Below are positions 23,742 to 36,281 of a stretch of DNA of 64,000 bases, in pieces (within the stretch, counting starts at the first letter, position 1; each line of letters starts with the position of its first letter). This stretch comes from Edaphochlamys debaryana (lineage: Eukaryota > Chlorophyta > Chlorophyceae > Chlamydomonadales): positions 682,001-746,000 of the forward strand of contig JAEHOE010000025.1 in assembly GCA_016858145.1 (NCBI GenBank), given 5' to 3'. The notes below the pieces were generated by a model that did not search any database, was not told where the DNA came from, and was given only the letters and a program-made list of their open reading frames with translations. A program made the translations under genes and the position numbers.

Positions 23742-25149
23742 TCACCCCTTGCGCGCTGCCTCCATCTGCGCCTGCCGCGCCAGCACCGAGGGCTCCAGCT
23801 TGATCATGAACGTGGTGATGGGCCGCGGCCGGTCCTTATGAGCCATGTAGTGGGCCGTCACCCTGGCCGAAGGGGGGGTGGTGATGGGGGGGGAGAGGGC
23901 AGAGTGGGTAGGCTTGCCGGGGAGGAGTAGAGGTTGGGCGAGGGGCAGGGGCAGGAGACGCGCGGCAGGCGGTATGGCGGAGGGGGACTCTGCCGCCCGG
24001 CTGTAATCCACAGGGCCCCACCTTCCGTCCCTGACCCGCCGGCCCGCCCAACGCACCCCTCTCAACCCCAATGACCAAGCCCCCCATGCCCCCGGCGCGC
24101 ACCTGGCCGGGAAGCCCGCCGAGTCCAGCATGCCCCGCATCATGCCCGCCGCCAGCGTGCCCGGGTTGAACGCCTCGTAGGAGCGCGGCACGGAGATGTA
24201 GCGCGAGATGAGCAGGTCGTAGTCGCGGATGTAGTACTCGTCGTCGGCCTGGGGGCGACGGGGGAGGCGGCGGGGAGGGAGGCGTCAACGTGTGGTTCGC
24301 CCTTCGCCGGTCGTGAGGGTGGGGAGGAGGGGGTCGGACGGGACCGTGTTGAGCTTGCGGTGGGGCTGGCAGCGCTCTCCATCCACGCCACCACAACGCG
24401 CCTCCCTACCCCAAATGGACCACGCCCCCTCCCCGCCCCGGCTCCTGCCCCCTCACGTTGGCCGCCTGCTGCAGGTCGTCCGCGGTCTTGCCGAACAGGT
24501 ACTGCCAGGCGGGGCCGTGGATGAAGCGCAGGATGTCCAGCACGTCGGTCTTGCGGCGCAGCGCCTTGTCGCGGTAGGACAGCAGCTCCAGCACGCGGAG
24601 GCCTACCTCGAAGCCCACGCGCTCAAGCCTGGGGGTAAAGGCAAGGGAAGGAGGGGCGAAGGCATGAGCGGGGGACGGGGAGGGGAGAGGAAAGAGAGGG
24701 CGCGCGGTTGGTATGCAGACCCGGCGCGGTTGGGGGAGGGCGTGGGAGGGCTTTGACGCGGGGACAGCAGGTGGTCAATATCTTCCGAAGCCCTCCACAT
24801 GCCCAGACCTGTGATCGGACAGAGCTTGTAGGCAAGCTCGGCCCCAAGTGCTGGCCTTAGCACCGCAGCAAGCGTTTACTGCGCTGCCACCCTATTCCAG
24901 ACCTGTCTGCCCGTGTTAGGTGGTCGCACACGCAGAATCCTCCACCCTCCAACCCCGTCTGCCCCGCCCCCGTGGCCCCACCCCACCCCACCCCACCCCA
25001 CCCCACCCCAACCCCAGAGGCCGCAGGTCTCCTCCCACTTGCACCTCTCACCTGTCTTCTAGCTCGCTGATGCTGTTAGCCCGGTCCACTAGGTATTGGA
25101 TGTACTCGCTGAACAGGTACGCAAAGGCGCTCAGGCTCACGGTTGGCAC
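23742..25149 (-). CDS. TRAPPC5: TRAPP complex subunit 5 (Trs31/Bet3 family), 5' end missing
   Basis: Exons 25052-25149, 24457-24628, 24103-24248 and 23742-23862 join in phase and give ~178 residues. Family blocks are VSLSAFAYLFSEYIQYLVDR, GFEVGLRVLELLSYRDKALR, ILRFIHGPAWQYLFGKTADD, RYISVPRSYEAFNPGTLAAG and DSAGFPARVTAHYM. TRAPPC5 is a core subunit of the TRAPP complexes, which act on Ypt1/Rab1 in ER-Golgi vesicle tethering. The short first exon, expected to encode about 15-25 residues ending before VPTVSLS, was not identified with certainty. One candidate is a short frame starting at MPWSLRDMRERDGKG (25597), downstream of the LCB1 poly(A) motif. Between this gene and NDUFS4 (22943-23741) lies intergenic DNA with no supported gene. 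Confidence 0.9.
24977..25010. repeat. CCCCA microsatellite in a TRAPPC5 intron
   Basis: About seven tandem CCCCA units lie in the intron between the first two recognised TRAPPC5 exons. On the complementary strand they form runs of G that could fold as a quadruplex. Confidence 0.8.
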
Positions 25150-25686
25150 CTGCAGGCGCCATTGAGCGGGGCCGGCGGGCCAACGACTTGAGGTCCCTGT
25201 GCTATCGGGCAAGACCCGTACCGCCCAGACAGTTGCTCGCCTCTGCGCGGTTCTTCGTGAGTGGCCGGTCGACAATGTTCAGGCTGTGCTTGGCTGTCTG
25301 TCGCGCGTTCATTGTTGCCAAGCGGCCTCAAAAGGCTATCTACTGAGCGGTCGCAGTGCAAGTCCTAGCCGTGGTGGCATTCGCCGAGCGCTGCAGGGTA
25401 GATGCGCTGAGTTGCTCACGGGGCTCTTGCAGTCTTCTCGGGCTATGATGTAAGCGAGCTTTGGCTTTAGTTGCAATAATGTTGCGCGACCGGGACTGCA
25501 CGAGGGCGCAAGCCGGGCTGGACTTGATCGCACAGCGCACCGACGTGCCGGCCCCTTTCCCGTCGCGCTCTCGCATGTCCCGCAAGCTCCAAGGCACGCG
25601 CGCCGAAGCCCCCGTTCTGCAAGCCCGTCATGCTCACGTCATGTCCTTCCGAGCGCGGCACGTTGTGATAGTGAAAGAAGCTCTTG

Positions 25687-25691
25687 TTACA
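25687..25691 (-). terminator. Candidate TGTAA poly(A) signal for LCB1
   Basis: TTACA on the plus strand reads TGTAA on the minus strand, about 810 nt after the LCB1 stop codon. No closer copy was seen. The long 3' UTR this implies (25692-26503) contains no supported gene. Confidence 0.3.
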
Positions 25692-26503
25692 AGGGGGCTG
25701 GGGCCAAAATGCGCTGGGCACCTGCCTGCCGGCTACCCGCACCGAACGCTGTGCCCGGCTTATGCCCCCGATGCCGCCTAGGCGCACTCGGACAGAAACC
25801 CCCCTTGTGCCAGCTGCCGACCACATGCCCTCACGTCCCCTTGCAAGATGACAAGGGTGTCCCCACGCCGTCCCCACGCCCGCCCTCGTATGACCTAGTT
25901 TGCCACTGCCATCCTCAGCCTCGACACGGGAGGTGCCCGTCACAGGCGAGCGGTCTCCACCACCGCCGCCTGGATACCAAGCCAGTATGCCTCGAAGCAC
26001 CTCTACCGCCGCTATTGCCCATCCTATGTCGTTCGCGAGCGGTCGCTCTAATCCCCTCTTGTCGTCATGTTCCCGCCCCCCCCCATTGCGCCCATCACGC
26101 GTTCCAATGATCCTTGTGGCTGCCGCCGCTCCAAGCCTACCCTATATCATAGCTGACAGTTCCTGCCTCCTCAGCGGCCTGTCACAGCGCCACGGGCTCC
26201 TCTCCTGCTGTCCCCGCCAGCGCCAAGCCGACGGGGCGCCCCCATCCGCCTCCAGAACGCCCTTGCTTGCCCGATGCCGGGCGGCCTGCCAACGCCAGCC
26301 GCTCCCTGCCCGCTGCCACTGCTCCACACATCCGGCGAGCTTGCTATTGTGTCCTGTGTGCCCGAGCACATCGCCCAGCTCCGCATCGCCCTCCCGCACG
26401 CAGCAATTAATAATCGCGCAAGCTTGTGTGATAACGATTGGCACAAGAGTAGGGCACGGCAACCGCTAGCTCCGCCAGCACCGCGGGCCGCAGAGGTGCC
26501 TAC

Positions 26504-29500
26504 CTACTGCTTGAACACGTCCTTGGCGGCCTTGCGCAGCGCCGCCGCCGCCTGCGCCAGCTCGCGCTCGCCCAGGCCCGCGTGCACGTACATGAGCAGC
26601 GAGGGCGGCGGCCGGTGGCCCTCCAGGGCCGAGTACATGGCCACCCCCGCCAGCACGCCGGCGCCCAGCATGCCGTCCGCCACCGCCCGCAGCTGCGCCA
26701 CGTCAGCAGAGGCGTCGCTGCTGGGCTTGGCCACGTGCAGGTGCACCACGGGCGACAGCACGGCGCCGCCATAGAGCTTGAGGCCTGGCCAGGGCGGCGG
26801 CAGGGAAGGAGGGGGAAGGGAGAGACGGTCTCAGCGGAGGGAAGCGGTCGACCGCGTGGTGCGCGACATTGCCTCGGCTCTGCTCCCACCGGATGCACCC
26901 CTGCGTGTGCGCGCTCCGCCCGCCCGCCCGTGCCGCCCCGCCGCGCACGCCCAGCTCACCCGGCACGCCGCGGAGCAGGTCGGCCCGGAACGCCCGGATC
27001 TTGGCGTGCAGGCGGGGCATGGCCTCCTGCAGCTGCGCGGGGCCCTTGTCGGCGGCCTTGGCGTCCTTGCCGCCGGCGTCCGCCCCCCGCAGGCCCTTGA
27101 GCATGTGGATGCCCGCCGCCGCCAGGTAGGGCGGCAGCGAGGCCGAGAAGCAGTAGCCGCTGCCCGACAGGCGCTGGTGCTCCACGATGTCGCGGCCGCC
27201 CACGCAGAAGCCGCCCACGCTGCCCATCGCGTGCGACATGGACGCAGAGATGATCTCCACCTGGGCAACGAGATCGCAGGCGTGGGTTGAGGGTTGTGGA
27301 TACTACTTGCATAGCTGGCATAGCTGGCAGCGCAACCCTCGGGGTATGTGGAAGGCGGGCATGGCTGAGGCTGGGCTCTTCACGGGCGGACTTGTAAGGA
27401 GACCGAGCGTCACCCTGCCGACCACGGCCCCTCAGTCCCGACGGCCCCTCAGCCCTCAGGCTGCCCGTGATGACTTCCCGCCCCTCCCGGGCCCACCTGC
27501 CCCGGCTTGAGCCCGAAGTGCTCGCACGCCCCGCGCCCCGTGGCGCCCAGCACCCCGAACGCGTGCGACTCGTCCACCATCAGCCGGTACCTGGGCGGGG
27601 GGGAGGGTTCCGGTGGGGGACAAAGTGAGCGAGTTGCCAGCGCATTACTGGCGGGAGCGTGGCAGGGCCTAAACTGGACCCCTGGGATCCGCACCCTCGC
27701 AAGTGGCCCCCACGAGCTCGTGGGGCGCGTGAAGCGAAGCCGATGCTGCCCGTGCCCGTGCCCCGCCCAGGGCCCGATCTTCGCCGGCGCCCCCACCTGT
27801 ACTTGTCCTTGACCGTCCAGATGCGGTCCAGCGGGGCCATGTCTCCGTAGTTTGCGAAGATGCCCTCCGTGATGATCAGCTTGCGGCACAGCGGCTTCCT
27901 GCGCGGGTGGAGGCAGTGGACATCAGGCCTTCCGGCGCCCGTGCGAGCACGCCTGCTGCAGCCCCGCACGTCCCGCTGTGGCCCCACTACCGCCATCACC
28001 AGGGCCGCAGTGCCGCTACAACCCCCACCGAGCCATGGCTCACTTTGCCGCCTTGTCCGCCTGCTCGAAGCGCTGGATGACTCGCTCCAGGTCCGCCACG
28101 TCATTGTGCTTGAACGTGGCCACGCGGGCGCGGCTCACGATCACGCCCGCCTGGATGGGGAAGCTGCAGTACTGCGGGGCGGAAGAGTGGGGCGTGGAGG
28201 CAAAGTGAGACGCTTGATTGAAAAGGGTCCGTGCACCTGACGGGGCCGAGTGGCCCCGGAGTGGGTACGGACAGGTTCGCTACGCACCTCGGCCTTCTGC
28301 CCCTGCACAGAGCCCATCCGCATCCCCGCCCCCTACCCCGGGCCGCCCGTCCTCCCACCCCACGGCCCGCACCTCGTCCATGATGACGATGTCCTTGCGG
28401 TTGGCGAAGGCGGGGATGATGGAGGCGGCGGTGGCCACGTCGTAAGAGTAGATGATGGCCGCGGGCGTGCCGAAGTGCCGCGCCAGCTCCTCCTCCAGAG
28501 CCAGGTGCACGTCCACGGTGCCGTAGAAGCCGCGCGGGCCGCAGCTGCCCACGCCGTACTTGTCCACCGTGCTAATCGACACGTCCTGTGTGTGTGTGTT
28601 CGGGTGCAGGCAACGTTGGGGTGAGAGGTGTGGTTGGTACGCTGGGGACCCTGCGGACCCTCTGGGTCCGGGGCATCCCAGGGTGTGCAGGGTGACGCAC
28701 TTGCTCGGGCAAGCGCCCCCAGGGCGACGGACCCCAGACCGGCTGCGCCCTGCTCGCCTTCATGGACCGCTCGTGCGCTAGGTTGAGGTAGTTGGAGGAA
28801 GCCATGTTGAGGACCTTCTCCTTGCGGCCCTGGAGGTACACGTGCGGGCCGTCGATTCTGCATCCAGGAGGAGGCAGTGTGGTGCACAGGGATGCGGCAG
28901 ATGCAGACCGCGGTGAGGTTGCTGCCAGCTGTCGCCCGGACCATTGTGGCGGCGCCCTCATGGGGCGGCCGGTGGCCACTACGCTGGGGCGTAACCCTGC
29001 CCAAGCCCCCACCCGGTGATGACGTGCGGGTCCGGCATCCGGTCCTTCTCGGGCACAGGTGGGGCCAGAGGCTCCGGCTGCCACTCGTTGCATAGCTGGT
29101 CAATCTCCTGTAGGGTTGATTGCGATAGAAGTGGCAAGCTCGGGTGGAGCGTGGCGCCGGGGCCAGTCGCCCACGGGGGGGGGTCCGCGGCCCACGTCCA
29201 ACCCACGCCTCGCCTCGCCCCGCGCAGCACTGGAGCGCAGCTTGCTCGACGAGCCGTCTGGCACACACACTTGCCTTTTCTGTCAGCGGGTCCTCCGCAC
29301 GCGGATGGACCTTGAACGAGTGCTGGAGCGCTAGGTACAGGATGAGAAGCACCAGTATCCCCTCAATGACGAGATGACCTTTGTGTTCTAGGAAGTAAGC
29401 TGGGTGAAGCTTGCCACCGGGGCCCACGATATCCCAGAATTTCCAAAAGGCGCGAACCAGCCCCGCCGGCGTAAAGAGGCTGGGGGGCGGAGTGGAGCTT

Positions 29501-29601
29501 TCAGCTTCTACGGCATGTGCGCCGACTAGGACGATCGCTAGCAGCAGGGCAGACAGAGCTATTAGGCAAGCTTGAAACACTTTCGATCCTACACGCGCCA
29601 T
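26504..29601 (-). CDS. LCB1: Serine palmitoyltransferase subunit 1 (long-chain base 1)
   Basis: Nine exons join in phase (29275-29601, 29013-29107, 28758-28857, 28373-28585, 28044-28171, 27797-27898, 27497-27590, 26960-27260, 26504-26784), giving 546 residues. It is the regulatory subunit of serine palmitoyltransferase, which condenses serine with palmitoyl-CoA at the ER to begin sphingolipid synthesis. Family blocks include KYGVGSCGPRGFYGTVDVHL, ITEGIFANYGDMAPLD, VDESHAFGVLGATGRG and GYCFSASLPPYLAAAG. Where LCB2 has the PLP lysine, this protein reads SASMSHAMGSVGGF, so the lysine is absent, as in known LCB1 subunits. The usual membrane span (VIEGILVLLILYLAL) is preceded by an extra N-terminal hydrophobic segment. 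Introns 1 and 3 have GC donors. LCB2 is not in the window. Confidence 0.95.
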
Positions 29602-29883
29602 AGCGCTCGCAGCTAGGCAAAGAGTTGGAGTTGGGTGTCTGCAGTATGTGTAAGTCACTTCTAGCGGCCCGGCTCGAGTCTGTGGGAAATTGGCTCGAGC
29701 AGAAGCTGGACGCCCGATTGCATTGCATAGGGCCAGCGCACTAGCTTCTTGTGCTGTCGCCCACACGCCGAACACTACTGAGAGTCAAAGTCTTGTCCAA
29801 CGACCCAACATACGGACCAGCACACGCGAAGGAAGAGCGTCAAGTGAAGCATCCATTCACTAGTCGCGCCCAGGTTTCCCAGT
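29602..29883. promoter_or_regulatory. Shared divergent promoter region LCB1 / P5CS-like gene
   Basis: The start codons of LCB1 (minus) and the P5CS-like gene (plus) are only 282 bp apart and point away from each other. The interval must hold both promoters and 5' UTRs. No clear TATA box or known regulatory motif could be fixed by eye. Co-regulation is possible but not shown. Confidence 0.6.
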
Positions 29884-32800
29884 ATGGGTGGCATTCTAGT
29901 CGATCGCTTCGGGAAGCCCGTCGCATTTCGCGAGGGCGTCGCGGCCGCGCGGAAGATCACTGTTCAGGTGCGTCGGCGGCCCTCCCTGTCGGGACGCTCT
30001 TGAAGTCCATTCCCCGTACGCCCGCCGCCCCACCTTGAAGCTCCGACTGATCCAGCCATTTATGTATTGCGCAGGTGGCGATCAGCGCGGTCGCCAACTC
30101 TGATGGCCCCGGCCTGTCGCTCGCTCTGCTCGGTGCGCGGGTGCCTGGATTGGCCTTAACCTCACCTTGTTGTGCTTTTGAGCTTGGTACTACGTCGGGG
30201 GGCTGCTTACGTTGCGCAGGATGCCGCGTGGCTGGGTCTTGGGCAACCGCTCACCCGCTGCGATCCTCCTCCTCCCCCTTCCCACAACGCACAGGCTCCC
30301 TGACTGACCAGCTGCAGCTGCTGGCGTCCCTGGGCTACGACCTGCACCTGGTGCTGTCGGGTGAGGGCCGCGTGAGGGGCCGCGGCCTTCCGCGGGCAAT
30401 GCTAGGTATAGAAACGTGCAACAGCCAGCCAACCGCCACGCCCCGACCGGGCTGCTGTGACACGAACGTTGCCCCGCTTTCCCCCGTCCACTGTCCCGCC
30501 CGCCAAGGCGATGCCGCTGCCTGCGAGAAGGCCTCGCACGCAGTGGACAACCTGCTGAAGCTCAAGGTGCGGTGTGGCCCCTGGGGCGCTGACCATCCCG
30601 CAGCGGACAGGGAAGTCCCGGGCTTGCCCCTCCATCAGCCACGGCAGACTCCCCCCTGAACCGCATTCTCAGCACCTGTACCCCAGCCTCATCCGGGCCG
30701 CCACAGCGGTCCCAACCGCCCCAACCGCCTCAACCGCTAACCGCAGGAGCCGGTTGTGAGCGTGGCCATCGAGCGCACCGCCGACGAGGCCTCCCTGGCG
30801 GGTGCCGCCGCCAAGGCCGCGGGCGCCAAGCTGCTGGTGTTCCTGTCGGCGGTCAAGGGGGTGGAGGCGGCGGACGTGAGGCTGGGGGAGGGGGGAGGGG
30901 ACGGGGAGGGGGCAGAAGGGGGCGGAAGTGCAGCGGCGGGGGTGGGGGCAGACGGTGAGATGTGGGCTTGTGCTGAGCTAAGGGTTGGGCATGACGGCTG
31001 GGCTCTGGCCCCGGCCAGAGTGGCCGTAGCAGTGTCAATACCTCACCAGCCCGCACTCACGGCAGCCCACCGATCAGCCACCCCTCCGCTCCCCCCCTCG
31101 CACACGCACCCCTTCCCACAGGGCCGCATTGCCCGTGTGTACCAGCCCCCCGCCGGCACCAAGGCGCCCCCCGCCTCCGCGGGCCCCCTGGTGGCGGCCG
31201 CCTGGGGCCTGGGCTGCCCCGTGGTGCTGGCGGGCGCCGCGGAGCCGGACGCACTGGCGCGCGTGGTGGCGGGGCAGGTGGGGGGGGTCTTTGACGAGTT
31301 ATGGACTCGAGAGGGGGGAGGGGGGGAGAGGGGGGAGGGGGAAGTGGAAGAAGGGGTCACTGGTGGGCTGAGGGTCCGAGCCAACAGGCGGGGCTTGGTG
31401 GCGCCCAGGTCGAGGGGCAGGCCGGTGGGGTCCCGGCGGGGGAGGGGCAGACGGGGGCGAGGGGCGACCGTGCAGGAGTCGGGCTCGGGATCAGCCCCGG
31501 CCAACACAGCTCTGTTGCTCTGGACAGGAGGGGTGACCTGCCGTACGGGACTGGGGACCACGGCCGTGTGCCTCTGCTCAGGCCCAGCCCAGCCCGGCCC
31601 GCTCAGCTCTGGACATTGGGCTTAACAACGAGCCGGGCCGGGAGGGCCACGAGTATGAGGGGCCGACAGACGACCCCGCTCCATCCCTCGTCGCCCCTCG
31701 AATCCTCCATCACCCCCCCTTCACTTCCCCCCCCCCCTAGGACGTGGGCACGCTGGTGGACCCGGCGGCCGCAGAGGCCGCGGGCGGCTCCAAGGCCGCC
31801 GCCACCGCCAGCTCGGCGCGGGACATGGCGGTGCGGGCGCGGGCGGCCAGCAGGCAGCTGCAGGTGGGGGCTGGGGGGGGAGGGGGGGGAGGGGAATGGC
31901 TTGGGGGGGGGCAAGCAGGGCAGGCGAGGGGGCGAGGCGACGGAAGCGAAGGGAAGGGACTGGTATGCTGCTGCGAGGCCCTTGCCGCCCGGACGCTTCT
32001 CTCTTGGCGAGGCGAGGCGATGTGCCGGGCTGCTTGGCCCGGGAGGGCTGCACAGGGGGAGGCGGATGGGTTGCAGTGGGGGTGAGGCAAGTCAGTGTGG
32101 AGGGGGATGGATGGTATGGGGAGCCGGAGTGTGCTGCTACTGCGCACCGGCTTGCCGGCTGCCGCACTCGGTGTGTCCGCTTTCCCCGCTTTCCCCGCTG
32201 CTCTTCCTACCACCCCAACCCCACCCACCCACCCACCCCACTCCCCCCAACCCCCCCAGGCCATGAGCAGTGAGGAGCGCGTGGCTGCCCTGCGGCGGGT
32301 GGCGGACGCTCTGGTGGCGGCACAGGAGGACATCCTCAAGGTGGGGGGAACGCAGAGTTTGGGGGGAGCGGGGTTCGGGTTTTGAGGGGGGGAAGAAGAG
32401 GGGCAACGTGGCTTCTACGGGGAGGGAGCAAGATGGTTTGGAGGAGGCAGGGGGGAGAGAGCCAGGGTTAAGAGTGAAGCCGGTGTGCGAATGTGTGCCC
32501 CGAGCCAGCTCGCTGGCTTGTGCGCTGTCCTTGAGCACAGCTGGGGCGGCGGATGCAAGGGTGGACTACGCGCTGCCCTCATGCTCATCCCTTGACCCCC
32601 CACCCACCCTCTTGCCCAACAGGCCAACGCGCAGGACGTGGCGGAGGCTCAGGGCAAGATCTCCGACTCCCTGCTGCAGGTGGGGGGGGAGGGGGGGGGG
32701 AAGGGGAGGGGGGGAAGGGGAGGGGTGGGAGGGCGGGAGGGGCAGGGCGGGAAGCGGGGAGGGAGGAAGCGAGGAACGCAGGGGTGTTCCGGGGCGGCAC

Positions 32801-35800
32801 AGGGCGGGCGGGGTGACGTACAGCACGTACTCCGCCTGGTTGAGGCTGACTGGCGGAGCCCGGAGACTGCAGCGGCGGAATGGAGGGCGGGGCCAGGCCT
32901 CCAGGAGCCGTGACGGGGCCAGGTCCATGTGCCCGACCCGCCCCCACTCAACCCCGCCCCCCTGCCCCCCAGCGCCTGATCCTCAAGCCCGCCAAGATCT
33001 CCCAGCTGGCCGAGGGCATCCGCGCCATCGCCAACCAGGAGGAGCCGCTGGGGCGCCTGCTGCGGAGGGTGGAGGTGGCGGAGGGTGAGCGGGGGAAAGA
33101 GGGGAGAGGGAGGGGGGGGGAAGGGGGGAGGGAGGGGGAAAGGGCGGGGCGGGCAGCGGGCTCAGGGCCCCGAGTGCACCGAGCCCGCCGCCCGCCCAGC
33201 CCAGCCCTCTCCCCCCGCCCCCGCCCGTCTTGCCCAGCTCCTGCCGGCGTCGACGGGCCTTCCTCCAGCGGGGGGGAGCAGCAAGGTGCGCCGCAGCCCG
33301 CCCCGCGCCTCGCCCCCGCGCCCAGCCACACCCCACACACGCCCCCTGCGTTCGCCCACCCCCACAATTGACTCCCCAAATCAACGCCCCTCGGAGAGAC
33401 CATGCTATGCCGCTCAGCCCTAACGCCCCCTCTCTCCATTCCTCGAGCCCATGCCCTCTCCCTCCTCCCCTTGCTCTGTCTCTCTCCCCCTCCCTAAACC
33501 CCCACACCCCCAACCTCATTCCCCACCCCGATCCCGCTCAGCAACAAACTACCCCATCCCACGCTCCCCCAGGCCTGATCCTGGACAAGGTGACGGTCCC
33601 CATCGGGGTGCTGCTGGTCATCTTCGAGGCGCGGCCCGACGCGCTGCCGCAGATCGCCTCGCTGGCCATCCGCTCGGGCAACGGCCTGCTGCTCAAGGTG
33701 GGGATGGGGCGGGGAGGGGAAGCGTGGGGAAGGGGATGTTTCTTTCTGGGGGGGATGGAAGGGAAGGCCGTGGCAAGGGAGTGATGAAGGCGGTGCCTGG
33801 GGGGCGGACAGGCCAGGCCCAGACCCGCCCTGACTTGCTCACTGACCCCCCAACTGACCCTCTACACCCTTCCCCTCCCTCCCTCCCCCCTCCCCCCCTG
33901 TCAGGGCGGCAAGGAGGCCACCCACTCCAACGCCATCCTGCACCGCATCATCGTGGACGCCCTGGGGCCCGGCCTGGGCCCGGACCTGATCGGCCTGGTC
34001 ACCAGCCGCGAGGAGATCGAGTCGCTGCTGGCGCTGGACGACGTGGTGGACCTGGTCATCCCGCGGTGGGGCCCGGGCGGGCCTGGCGGGGCCTGGCCTT
34101 TCCCCTGCTCCTGTGGCCGCTGCTGGCGCTGCATGTGATAGTGCCTGTTAGGGCTCAACGCGTCTGGCGGGTTACAGCCCTGGCTAGCGTTAGGGCTCAC
34201 GGGCAAGATGCTGACAGCACCCCCCACCCACCCCCCAGCGGCTCCAACGCGCTCGTGTCCCACATCAAGCGCAACACGCGCATCCCCGTGCTGGGCCACG
34301 CGGACGGCATCTGCCACGTGTACGTGGACGCCGCCGCGGATCTGGACACGGCCATCAAGATCCTCATCGACGCCAAGGTACGGCAGATCGGGCCGGGCAC
34401 GGGCGTGCAGTAGCTCTCACAGGCCGCCGCCTGCCCCTTCTGCCGTAGTGCCCTGTTCCTCGCTTGCCCGCGTCCCTGGCAACTCTTAACTCCATTGCAC
34501 TTCACTCCGAGCGCGGCGACGCGATGCGCTGCTCAGCTAGGAAGAAATCGTTGTGCGATCACTCTTACCCCTGACCCCAACCTCAACCCCACCCGCCAGA
34601 CCGACTACCCCGCCGCCTGCAACGCCGTGGAGAAGGTGCTCATCCACAAGGACTGGGTGGAGAAGGGAGGAGTGCAGGTGGGGAACAAGGGGGGAAGGCG
34701 TGAAGCGGGGACGGGGCCGGCACCAGGGCCAACTCAAGTGGGGTGCCAGCAGCGGCGCTGCCCCCTTGCTTGCTGCACCTGCAGCCCCCAGCTGCCCCGG
34801 CGTGGGACCACCCTGCACCCGCCTCACCTGCCCCTCTCCACCTCCACCCGGCACCCCCCCTCCCCCCGCAGTCCATCCAAGAGGCCCTCCAGAAGGCCGG
34901 CGTCACCGTGCACGCGGGTGCGCGCCGGGGGAGCGGTGTCTTGAAGTGGCGAAGCAGTCGGGCATGCCGTGAGCCTGGGGCCGAGGCGCTTGGGCGCGTC
35001 GCCAGAAGCACCAGACCCGCTCTCGCGGCGGGGCCAACTGCCGCCCGGTCCACTCGGGCCGAGCCCCTGCGGCCTTCCTGCTCGCTCGCCACCCCCAGTG
35101 TTCGCCTCCCCACACGTCCGTCCCTTGAAACACCACGCACCCGCCCCTCCCGGCCCCGGTCCCGCCACCCCCAGGCGAGTCGGTCCGCGCGCTGCTGCCC
35201 GACCTCCCGCCGCCCCCCTCTGCGCGCCACGAGTACAGCGCCCTGGCCTGCACCATGGAGGTGGGAAGGGGGCTGCCTACCTCGAGGGATGCTGGGGGGT
35301 GGAAATGAGGGACTGGGGGAGGCTGGGCGGGAGGTCAGAATCAGCCTCAGTCCTGGAGGTCACACGAAGGAATGGGAAACCTGGCTCGGCGAGGCCACCC
35401 CTGCTGAAGCTCGCCGGCTCCAGCGCTCTGACATCAAGCCTGACCTCAAACCCTTGCCTCCGGTCTCCATGCTCACCCCCCTGTCCTCAGGTGGTTGACA
35501 GCATGGAGACCGCCATCGACCACATCCACAAGTGGGTTGGTTGGCGGTTGGGGCGGTTGCTGGCTGCAGCTGGCTGGGGTCAACCAGCTGAACTGAAAGC
35601 TAGGCACTTGGCGGCTGGGCCCCACCCTCTACTCACCAAGCTGACTTCCCCGTGCCCGCGCCCGCGCCCGCCCGCGTGTCCGTACGGCAGGTACGGCAGC
35701 GCGCACACGGACTGCATCGTGACGCTGGACGGGGAGCGGGCCGAGGCCTTCCTGCGCGGAGTGGACAGCGCCTGCGTCTTCCACAACGCCTCCACGCGCT

Positions 35801-36281
35801 TCGCGGACGGCTTCCGGTTCGGGCTGGGCGCCGAGGTGGGGCGGGGCGCAGGGGCGGGGTCGGGCGCGGTCGGGTGGGGCGGGGACAGGCGGGGAGGAGG
35901 GGCAGGGCGTCCGGACAGCAGCCTTCCGGCGCTGGTGTGCATGCGGCTATTCGGCAAGGGCGTCCTCTTCCCCCCTCTCCCCTCACCAGTCCGCACCTCT
36001 GCACACTCGTTCTAACCCTCCCCCCTCTCCCCCTCCCCTCCTATGCTCCCCCCTACCCCCTACCCCAGGTGGGCATCTCCACCTCCCGCATCCACGCACG
36101 CGGCCCCGTGGGCGTGGAGGGCCTGCTGACCACCAAGTGGGTGCTGCGGGGCAGCGGTCACGTGGTTGCCAAGGACACGGGGGTCACCTTCACGCACCGC
36201 CCGCTGCCGGCGGGGCAGGGGCAGGAGGCGCAGGGGCAGGGGAGCGGGCGCAAGGGCGGGCCGCGGTGCCTCATCATGTGA
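29884..36281 (+). CDS. P5CS-like protein: degenerate glutamate-kinase region plus gamma-glutamyl-phosphate reductase, CaaX C-terminus
   Basis: Nineteen exons (first 29884-29967, last 36069-36281) join in phase and give 652 residues. From about residue 205 on it is a gamma-glutamyl-phosphate reductase, reducing gamma-glutamyl phosphate to glutamate semialdehyde for proline synthesis. Blocks include [52 protein letters not shown] and [11 protein letters not shown], which holds the catalytic Cys. The first ~200 residues align in order with the glutamate-kinase half of plant P5CS ([28 protein letters not shown]) but are shortened and lack the GAVGxGR loop and a GGMxxK motif. Kinase activity is therefore unlikely. 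The protein ends [11 protein letters not shown], a farnesylation-type CaaX box after basic residues. It could be a stand-alone glutamate semialdehyde dehydrogenase. Confidence 0.93.

Noticed and set aside
28333..29775. Single 480-codon frame reading through LCB1 exon 1 and introns
   Set aside because: It crosses several clear LCB1 splice sites and switches out of the conserved LCB1 frame; the spliced model explains the region.
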